Of a stretch of 5,639 nucleotides of DNA, positions 1 to 5,323 are shown piece after piece (position 1 is the stretch's first letter; each line of letters starts with the position of its first letter). The translations under genes and the position numbers were made by a program. Under the pieces are notes generated by a model. That model had not been told where the DNA came from, searched no databases, and saw only the letters and a program-made list of their open reading frames with translations. Source of the DNA: Solirubrobacterales bacterium (GTDB taxonomy: Bacteria; Actinomycetota; Thermoleophilia; Solirubrobacterales; Solirubrobacteraceae); assembly GCA_025964075.1 (NCBI GenBank), contig JAOPZQ010000093.1, positions 1 to 5,639 on the forward strand. Reading direction: 5' to 3'.

Positions 1-55
1 GATGACGGATCGGGTTCGTCGGCTCATTACGGTCCGGGAACCGGCCGGCTGGCGT

Positions 56-61
56 GGGAGG
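56..61 (+). promoter_or_regulatory. Ribosome binding site of the ROK kinase
   Basis: GGGAGG ends 8 nt before the ATG at 70. This is a strong Shine-Dalgarno match at good spacing. It decides the start, because the same reading frame has no stop codon back to base 1 and offers no in-frame ATG, GTG or TTG between base 1 and base 70. Confidence 0.7.
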
Positions 62-69
62 ATGCGCCC

Positions 70-1065
70 ATGTCCGCAGACGGCAGACAGGACGGCACCC
101 GTCGGCTGCGTGGGGGCATCGACCTCGGCGGCACGAAGATCCAGGCGGTCATCGTCGACCCCGACAACGAGCCGGTCGGCCAGGCGCGCCATCCGACCCC
201 GACGCGGGGAGGGCCGGCCGCGGTGGCCGCCGAGATGGCGGCGACTCTGACCGAGGCGGCCCGCGCCGCCGGCGTCGCGACCTCCGACCTCGTCGGCGTC
301 GGCGTCGGCTCGCCCGGCGAGGTCGACCCGAGCGAGGGGACCGTGGCGGAGGCCCGCAACCTCACGGACTGGACCGACCCCTACCCGCTCGCCGCGGAGC
401 TCGGCCGCGTCCTCGGCACCCCGGTGCAGCTGGGCAACGACGTCGACGTCGCGGTGCGCGCCGAGTTCGAGCTCGGGGCCGGGAAGCCCTACAAATCGCT
501 CCTCGGCGTGTTCTGGGGCACCGGTGTCGGCGGCGGGCTGATCCTCGACGGGCGGCAGTGGGACGGCCGCGGGTCGGCCGGCGAGATCGGGCACATGGTC
601 GTCAAGCAGGGCGGCCGGCGCTGCACGTGCGGGCGCAAAGGATGCATGGAGGCCTACGCGGGCCGGCTCGCGATGGAGCTCTACGCGCGCAAGCTCGTCA
701 AGCAGGGCAAGAGCACGAAGCTCTTCAAGATCGCCAAGGAGCAAAACCGCGACCGGCTCACCTCGGGGATCTGGGCGCGCGCGATCGAGGCGAAGGACAA
801 GCTCGCGATTCAGCTGATCGACGAGGCGATCGGGGCGCTCGGCACGGGCGTCGCGTCGGCGATCAACCTGCTCGACGTCGAGGCGATCGTCATCGGCGGC
901 GGCCTCGGCGTCCGCTTCGGCGAGCCTTACGCGAAGCGGATCGAGCGGGCGATGAAGCCCCACCTCTTCCTCGACGATCGCCCGCCGGCCGTCCACCTCG
1001 CCGCGCTCGGCGACCTCGGCGGTGCGATCGGCGCGGCGCTGCTCGTCGCGGGCTCGGGGAGCTAG
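70..1065 (+). CDS. ROK-family sugar kinase (probable glucokinase)
   Basis: This encodes a 331-residue cytoplasmic sugar kinase of the ROK family, which transfers the ATP gamma-phosphate to a hexose; glucose is the likeliest substrate but is not proven. The phosphate-binding motif DLGGTK is at residues 18-23. The catalytic aspartate is D124 in LGNDVDVAV, and the second phosphate loop GTGVGGG is at 150-156. The EIGH sugar-binding motif is at 172-175. The zinc site is complete: H175 with C185, C187 and C192 in CTCGRKGCME, where E194 is the usual sugar contact. A C-terminal IVIGGGLG motif is at 273-280. A lysine-rich stretch at about 207-245 follows the zinc site and looks like a subfamily-specific insertion. 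The ATG at 70 is chosen because GGGAGG lies 8 nt upstream, although the frame stays open to the left window edge. It has none of the N-terminal DNA-binding domain of ROK repressors, so it should be an enzyme. It is convergent with the PPP operon. Confidence 0.9.
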   Translation: MSADGRQDGTRRLRGGIDLGGTKIQAVIVDPDNEPVGQARHPTPTRGGPAAVAAEMAATLTEAARAAGVATSDLVGVGVGSPGEVDPSEGTVAEARNLTDWTDPYPLAAELGRVLGTPVQLGNDVDVAVRAEFELGAGKPYKSLLGVFWGTGVGGGLILDGRQWDGRGSAGEIGHMVVKQGGRRCTCGRKGCMEAYAGRLAMELYARKLVKQGKSTKLFKIAKEQNRDRLTSGIWARAIEAKDKLAIQLIDEAIGALGTGVASAINLLDVEAIVIGGGLGVRFGEPYAKRIERAMKPHLFLDDRPPAVHLAALGDLGGAIGAALLVAGSGS

Positions 1066-1072
1066 CGTCTTA

Positions 1073-1103
1073 GTGGAGTCCCCGCGCGCCGCCGGGGCGC
1101 CAC
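1073..1103. terminator. Imperfect GC-rich hairpin in the convergent gap
   Basis: Between the stops of the ROK kinase and gnd, GTGG (1073-1076) can pair with CCAC (1100-1103), and CCCCG (1080-1084) with CGGGG (1093-1097). A small internal loop separates the two helices and the apical loop is 8 nt. The position, starting 8 nt after the kinase stop, suits a terminator for the + strand gene. No T-run follows on either strand, so it is not a textbook intrinsic terminator. In DNA this GC-rich such pairings can arise by chance. Confidence 0.3.
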
Positions 1104-1104
1104 C

Positions 1105-1125
1105 GTCCGAGCGACTGGCTCAGAC
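1105..1125 (-). terminator. Stem-loop over the gnd stop codon, candidate operon end
   Basis: In the minus-strand RNA, GUCUGAGC (1125-1118) pairs with GCUCGGAC (1112-1105) across a 5-nt loop. This gives a continuous 8-bp stem with one G-U wobble. On the + strand the same pair is a C-A mismatch, so the structure favours the operon transcript. The gnd UGA (1122-1120) lies inside the 5' arm. No U-tract follows. It could be an operon-end or mRNA-stabilising hairpin, or part of a tandem-hairpin end with the structure at 1073-1103. Confidence 0.4.
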
Positions 1126-2142
1126 CCCTGTCGCCGGCTTCTCCGAGTGGCCGCCGAACTGCTTGCGCATCGCCGAGAGCAGCTTGTCCGCGTACTCGCC
1201 CTCGCGGCGCGAGGAGAAGCGCTCGTAGAGCGAGGCGCTGATCACGTGGGCCGGCGCCCCGACGTCGACGGCGGCGAGCACCGTCCAGCGGCCCTCGCCC
1301 GAATCCGACACGTGCCCGCCGTACTCGGCGAGCGTGGGCGACTCGACGAGCGCGGCGGCGGTGAGGTCGAGCAGCCAGGAGGCCACGACGCTGCCGCGGC
1401 GCCACACCTCCGCCACCGCGGGGATGTCGAGGTCGTACTGGTAGTACTGCGGGTCGCGCATCGGCGCCGTCTCGGCGTCGTGCTCCTGGACACGCTTGCC
1501 GGCGTTGGCCTTCTGGAGGATGTTCAGGCCCTCGGCGTAGGCGGCCATCATTCCGTACTCGATCCCGTTGTGGACCATCTTCACGAAGTGGCCGGCGCCG
1601 TTGGGCCCGCAGTGGAGGTAGCCGTGCTCGGGCGGCGTGGGGTCGCCCGCGCGCCCGGGGGTCCGCGGCGCGGCCTCGACGCCCGGGGCGATCGCGCGGA
1701 AGATCGGATCGAGGCGACGCACCGGCTCGTCCTCGCCGCCGATCATCAGGCAGAACCCGCGCTCGAGCCCGAACACGCCGCCCGAGGTTCCGATGTCCAT
1801 GTAGTGCAGGCCGCGCGGCTTCAGCGCCGCCGCGCGGTCGACGTCGTCGCGGTAGTAGGAGTTCCCGCCGTCGATGATCGTGTCGCCGGATTCGAACACG
1901 GCGGCGAGGTCGTCGACCACCTGGCCCGTGATCCCCGCCGGGACCATGATCCAGGCGGCGCGCGGCGGCGCGAGCTTCGCCGCGAAGTCGGCGAGCGAAT
2001 CGGTTCCGGTGGCTCCCTCGGCCATCAGCGCCGCCACGTAGTCGCGGTTCACGTCGTAGACCACGCACTCGTGGCCGTGGCGCATCAGCCGTCGCACGAG
2101 GTTCGCCCCCATGCGGCCGAGTCCGATCATCCCCAGCTGCAT
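1120..2142 (-). CDS. gnd: 6-phosphogluconate dehydrogenase, decarboxylating, short NAD-type
   Basis: This 340-residue cytoplasmic enzyme oxidatively decarboxylates 6-phosphogluconate to ribulose-5-phosphate and CO2, the last oxidative step of the PPP. The Rossmann motif GLGRMG is at residues 7-12. The second strand ends in VVYD (27-30); the acidic D30 sits where NADP-type enzymes usually have Asn-Arg-Ser, which suggests NAD+ preference. Substrate motifs are DGGNSYYRDD (91-100), GTSGGVFGLERG (118-129) and GHFVKMVHNGIEYG (184-197), with K188, N192 and E195 as the expected catalytic and substrate residues. SDSGEGRWTV is at 279-288. The length matches the roughly 300-340-residue class rather than the roughly 470-residue class. 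The start overlaps the tal-pgi stop by one base (TGATG), and GAGGGAGG sits 6 nt upstream. The frame runs open far upstream into tal-pgi, but the N-terminal MQLGMIGLG fixes this start. Confidence 0.93.
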   Translation of the reverse strand: MQLGMIGLGRMGANLVRRLMRHGHECVVYDVNRDYVAALMAEGATGTDSLADFAAKLAPPRAAWIMVPAGITGQVVDDLAAVFESGDTIIDGGNSYYRDDVDRAAALKPRGLHYMDIGTSGGVFGLERGFCLMIGGEDEPVRRLDPIFRAIAPGVEAAPRTPGRAGDPTPPEHGYLHCGPNGAGHFVKMVHNGIEYGMMAAYAEGLNILQKANAGKRVQEHDAETAPMRDPQYYQYDLDIPAVAEVWRRGSVVASWLLDLTAAALVESPTLAEYGGHVSDSGEGRWTVLAAVDVGAPAHVISASLYERFSSRREGEYADKLLSAMRKQFGGHSEKPATGV

Positions 2143-4871
2143 CAACGGCCTCCCTCGATCGAGGCGGCGAGCGCCGCGATGGCCGCGGCGCGCTCGCCCT
2201 CCAGGTGGACGCGGGTGAAGGGGAGGCCCCGCCCCCGGAGCGCCTGCCCGTCGCCGATCGCCTGCGCCCGGACGAGCGCCGCGAAGTCGTAGCCGAAGCC
2301 CGGCACCTCGACGCCGGGGCGGCCGTCGTCGACGAGCTGGACGAAGATGCCCTCCGGCGGCCCGCCCTTGTGGAGCTGCCCGGTCGAGTGCAGGAAGCGG
2401 GGGCCGTAGCCCACGGTGGTGGCCGCGCCGGTGTGCGCGCGGATCGCCACGCGCAGCGTCTCGAGCGCCGCGTCGACCTCGTCGGACTCCGGCACGTAGG
2501 CCATGATCGCGACGTACGAGCGGCCGCGCTCGGCGCGCGCGACGAGCTCGGGCAGCGGCGGGCCCGGGTCTTCCTCGGGGAACGCGCCGCTCTGCGTGTA
2601 GGCCTCGATCGTCTTCACCGTGAGGTCCTTCGCCTCCTGCACGTTCGGCTGATCGAACGGGTTGATGCCGAGGACGGCGCCGCCCACCGCGGTGGCCAGC
2701 TCGGAGAGGAAGAACAGGCGCCCGAGGTCGAGGGCGTCGGCGAACGGGACCGTGAGCACCGGGTGGCCGGCGCGCGCCAGGTCCGCCAGCGCGGCGTCGT
2801 GGGCGCGGTCGGGCGACTCCTCGTGGCGGAGGTGGAGGAACACCCGATCGTCGCCGTACTCGCCGGGGCCACCGAGCGGCTCGCCAGGCACCGGCACGAT
2901 GCCCTTGCCCTCCTTGCCCGTCGACTCGGCGACGAGCTGCTCGACCCAGAGGCCGAACGAGTCGATCGGCGGATCGACGACGAACGTCAGCTTGTCCCGG
3001 CCGCGGAGCGCGAGCTCGCCGACCGCGAGGCCGAGCCACAGCGCCGGGGCCTGCTCGGTCTCGAGCGACGGCTGCGACGCCTGCACCGCGAGCTCGGCCC
3101 GCTCCAGCAGCTCGTGGACGTCGACCCCGATCAACGCGCCCGGGACGATCCCGAACGCCGAGAGCGCCGAGTAGCGGCCGCCGATCTCCGGCGAGCCGTA
3201 GAACACCTTGCGGAAGCCCTCCTCCGCCGCCTGCTTCTCGAGCGCGGTGCCGGGGTCGGTGATCGCCACGAAATGCGAGCCGTCGTCGACGAGGTTCCGG
3301 AAGTACGCGTAGAACGCCCGCGGCTCGAGCGTCCCCCCCGACTTCGAGGAGACGATGAACAGCGTGTGCTCGACCGGCACCCGCTCGGCGAGGCCCGCCA
3401 CGGCGTCCGGGTGCGTCGAGTCGAGCACGTGCAGGTTCAGGTAGCCCTCGCGCGTCCCGAACGTGCGCCGCAGCACCTCGGGAGCGAGGCTGGAGCCGCC
3501 CATGCCCAGGAGGGCGCAGTCGGTGAAGCCCGCGGCGCGGACCTGCTCGACGAACGCCGTCACGTCGCCGAGGTGCTCGAGCATCTGCTCCGAGATCGAG
3601 AGCCACCCGAGGCGGTTCGCGATCTCGTCCGGCTTGTCGCCCCACAGCGTCCAGTCCTTCGCCCAGATCCGGTGGGCGACGTCCTGCTCGTTCGCCCACC
3701 GCACGCGCTCCCCGATCGCCCGGGCGTCGTCGGCGGCGAGGTCGACCGTGATGCGGCCGGGATTGCCGGCGAGGATCGCGTCGCGCTTGCGCTCGATACC
3801 GCGCAGGAGACCCTGCATCGCCTCGGCGAACTGGTCGATGCCCTCCTCGAGCAGCTGCGAGGTGACCTCGTCGAGCGCGATGCCGGCGGCCTCGATCGCC
3901 GCGATCGTCTGGCTCGCCTCCTCGCCGCGGCCGGTGAGCTCGTCCTTGGCGCCGCCGTGGTCCTGGAACGCATGGAGCGTCGCGGGGGGCATCGTGTTGA
4001 CGACGTTCGGCCCGGCGAGCTCGGTGACGTACTTGGTGTCCGAGTAGTGGGGGTTCTTCGTGCCGGTCGAGGCCCACAGGAGCCGCTGCGGCATCGCGCC
4101 GCGCGCGGCGAGCGCGCGCCAGCGCTCGCTCGCGACGAGCGCCTCCCAGCGCGCGTAGGCGAGACGCGCGTTCGCCACGGCCGCCTGCCCCTGGTGCTCG
4201 CGGTGGCCGAGCTCGTCGAGCCGGTGGTCGACCGCGGTGTCGACCCGGGAGACGAAGAAGCTGGCGACGGAGGCGATGCCGTCGATCGGCGCGCCGGCGG
4301 CGACGCGATCCTCGAGGCCGGACATGTAGGCGTCGGCGACGGCCTCGTACGCGTCGACGCCGAACAGGAGCGTGACGTTGATGTTGATCCCCGCGGCGAT
4401 CGCGGCCCGGATGGCGGGGACGCCCTCCGGCGTGCCGGGGATCTTGATCATCGCGTTCGGGCGCTCGACCCGCTCCCAGAGGTCGCGCGCGGCGGCGAGC
4501 GTCCCCTCCGTGTCGCGCGCGAGCTCGGGGGACACCTCGAGCGAGATGTAGCCGTCCGCGCGCCCCGACGACTCGTAGACCCCGTGCAGCACGTCCGCCG
4601 CGCCCTGGATGTCGGCGATCGACACGTCCTCGTAGATGGCCTGCGCGTCGGCGGTCGTGTGCGCGAGCTCCGTCAGCCGCTCGTCGTAGTCGGGGGAGCC
4701 GAGGATCGCCTTCTCGAAGATCGACGGGTTCGACGTCACGCCGACGACGCTGTCCTCGGCGATCAGGCGCTCGAGCTCACCCGTCTCGATCATCGAGCGG
4801 CGGATCTGGTCGAGCCAGACGCTCGTGCCGATGGCCGTCAGCCCGGCCAGCGGCGTGGACGTTGTGCTCAT
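2142..4871 (-). CDS. tal-pgi: Bifunctional transaldolase / glucose-6-phosphate isomerase
   Basis: This is a 909-residue cytoplasmic fusion. The transaldolase half (about 1-370) moves a dihydroxyacetone unit between PPP sugars: D21, signature TSNPSIFEKAI (46-56), and the Schiff-base lysine K143 in MIKIPGTPEG, followed by GININVTLLF (161-170) and STGTKNPHYSDTKYV (268-282). The isomerase half (about 385-909) interconverts fructose-6-P and glucose-6-P: GMGGSSLAPEV (456-466), phosphate-binding VSSKSGGTLEP (507-517), GGRYSALS (564-571), probable base E649 in QLVAESTGKEGKG, and NPFDQPNVQEAKD (737-749) with K748 as the likely C-terminal lysine. The catalytic His is not clear; H828 and H834 in FLHSTGQLHKGG are candidates. 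Fusions of this type are known in other bacteria (about 950 residues in some), so this one is slightly short. The ATG overlaps the rpiB stop (ATGA), with AAAGGA 10 nt upstream. No frameshift or internal stop is seen. Confidence 0.93.
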   Translation of the reverse strand: MSTTSTPLAGLTAIGTSVWLDQIRRSMIETGELERLIAEDSVVGVTSNPSIFEKAILGSPDYDERLTELAHTTADAQAIYEDVSIADIQGAADVLHGVYESSGRADGYISLEVSPELARDTEGTLAAARDLWERVERPNAMIKIPGTPEGVPAIRAAIAAGININVTLLFGVDAYEAVADAYMSGLEDRVAAGAPIDGIASVASFFVSRVDTAVDHRLDELGHREHQGQAAVANARLAYARWEALVASERWRALAARGAMPQRLLWASTGTKNPHYSDTKYVTELAGPNVVNTMPPATLHAFQDHGGAKDELTGRGEEASQTIAAIEAAGIALDEVTSQLLEEGIDQFAEAMQGLLRGIERKRDAILAGNPGRITVDLAADDARAIGERVRWANEQDVAHRIWAKDWTLWGDKPDEIANRLGWLSISEQMLEHLGDVTAFVEQVRAAGFTDCALLGMGGSSLAPEVLRRTFGTREGYLNLHVLDSTHPDAVAGLAERVPVEHTLFIVSSKSGGTLEPRAFYAYFRNLVDDGSHFVAITDPGTALEKQAAEEGFRKVFYGSPEIGGRYSALSAFGIVPGALIGVDVHELLERAELAVQASQPSLETEQAPALWLGLAVGELALRGRDKLTFVVDPPIDSFGLWVEQLVAESTGKEGKGIVPVPGEPLGGPGEYGDDRVFLHLRHEESPDRAHDAALADLARAGHPVLTVPFADALDLGRLFFLSELATAVGGAVLGINPFDQPNVQEAKDLTVKTIEAYTQSGAFPEEDPGPPLPELVARAERGRSYVAIMAYVPESDEVDAALETLRVAIRAHTGAATTVGYGPRFLHSTGQLHKGGPPEGIFVQLVDDGRPGVEVPGFGYDFAALVRAQAIGDGQALRGRGLPFTRVHLEGERAAAIAALAASIEGGR
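2148..2168 (-). promoter_or_regulatory. Possible hairpin masking the gnd ribosome binding site
   Basis: CCTCGATCGAGG (2153-2164) is a perfect palindrome. In the minus-strand RNA, CCUC can pair with GAGG across a GAUC loop, and flanking GCC (2168-2166) with GGC (2150-2148) across a small internal loop. The 3' arm contains the gnd Shine-Dalgarno. Ribosomes completing tal-pgi would open it, which is a plausible coupling device. The structure is short and inferred by eye only. Confidence 0.3.
2149..2156 (-). promoter_or_regulatory. Ribosome binding site of gnd, inside the tal-pgi 3' end
   Basis: On the minus strand GAGGGAGG is followed by a 6-nt spacer and the gnd ATG at 2142. The site lies within the last sense codons of tal-pgi (the EGGR tail). 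It fixes the gnd start, and it ties gnd initiation to ribosomes finishing the upstream gene. It also overlaps a perfect 12-bp palindrome (2153-2164) that could fold over it. Confidence 0.75.
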
Positions 4872-5323
4872 GGCTTCCCGGTCCTTTCCAGGGCGGCGAT
4901 CTTTCCGAGGCGGCGGACGTGGCGCTCCTCGCCCGAGAACGAGGCGCCGAGGTAGGCCTTCACGAGCTCGGCCGTGAGCGCCGACCCGACGACTCGCGCG
5001 CCGAGGCAGAGGGCATTGCAGTCATCGTGAGTCACGCACTGCGCGGCCGTGTAGCAATCGTGGGCACATGCGGCACGGATACCCGCGATCTTGCACGCGG
5101 CCACGGAGACGCCCGCGCCCGAGCCGCAGACGATGATGCCCCGGGTCGCGCGGCCGTCGAGGATCGCCGCGGACACGTCGCTGGCCGTGTCCGGATAGTC
5201 GTCCTCGGTGCCGACGTCGAGGGGCTCGCAGCCGGCGGCCCGCACCGCGTCGAGCACGACGTCGTGCAACGGCACGCCAGCATGGTCGAACCCGCAGGCG
5301 ATCGTCTCCGGCATCTGGGTCAT
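4868..5323 (-). CDS. rpiB: RpiB/LacAB-family ribose-5-phosphate isomerase B
   Basis: This 151-residue cytoplasmic isomerase interconverts ribulose-5-P and ribose-5-P, matching the usual RpiB length of about 145-160. The N-terminal GFDHAG motif (11-16) gives D13 and H14 of the active site, and DDYPDTA is at 41-47. The catalytic loop is CGSGAGVS (66-73), with C66 in the position of the E. coli catalytic base. H99 in THDDCN is the ring-opening histidine, and GEERHVRR (131-138) supplies phosphate-binding arginines. It is the cysteine type, not the glutamate type (GGSGNGEQ) common in actinobacteria. Nine cysteines are present, five of them at 86, 90, 96, 102 and 106. Close relatives in the LacA/LacB superfamily act on other sugar phosphates, but the PPP neighbours favour ribose-5-P. 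The start at 5323 overlaps the upstream ROK stop (ATGA). An in-frame ATG at 5314 (residue 4) has a better-placed GAGG and is a real alternative. Confidence 0.9.
   Translation of the reverse strand: MTQMPETIACGFDHAGVPLHDVVLDAVRAAGCEPLDVGTEDDYPDTASDVSAAILDGRATRGIIVCGSGAGVSVAACKIAGIRAACAHDCYTAAQCVTHDDCNALCLGARVVGSALTAELVKAYLGASFSGEERHVRRLGKIAALERTGKP
4882..4887 (-). promoter_or_regulatory. Probable ribosome binding site of tal-pgi
   Basis: On the minus strand AAAGGA lies 10 nt before the ATG at 4871, inside the 3' end of rpiB. The match and spacing are only moderate. Together with the ATGA overlap, this suggests initiation depends partly on ribosomes terminating on rpiB. Confidence 0.5.

Noticed and set aside
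1..69. Promoter or operator upstream of the ROK kinase
   Set aside because: A 5-bp inverted repeat (GGTTC at 13-17, GAACC at 38-42) is visible, but it is too weak, and no -10/-35 pair could be supported.
54..1073. Overlapping 339-codon frame on the + strand across the ROK kinase
   Set aside because: Its translation is Arg-rich and featureless. The ROK frame holds every expected motif, so this is a shadow.
1070..2068. Minus-strand 332-codon frame overlapping gnd
   Set aside because: Its translation is Arg/Gly-rich and without motifs, and it overlaps the clearly functional gnd in another frame.
1147..2292. A 381-codon + strand frame antisense to gnd
   Set aside because: It shows only His/Arg/Val-rich low-complexity translation with no recognisable domain and no convincing ribosome binding site.
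1120..4077. A 985-codon version of gnd extending into tal-pgi
   Set aside because: The extra 645 residues are out-of-frame tal-pgi sequence rich in Arg and Ala. The real gnd begins with MQLGMIGLGRMG at 2142, with its own strong ribosome binding site.
2205..4955. A 916-codon open frame on the + strand opposite tal-pgi
   Set aside because: Its translation is Arg/Val/Glu/Asp-rich low-complexity sequence with no family motif. It is a mirror of the GC-biased third positions of tal-pgi, a common artefact at this GC content.
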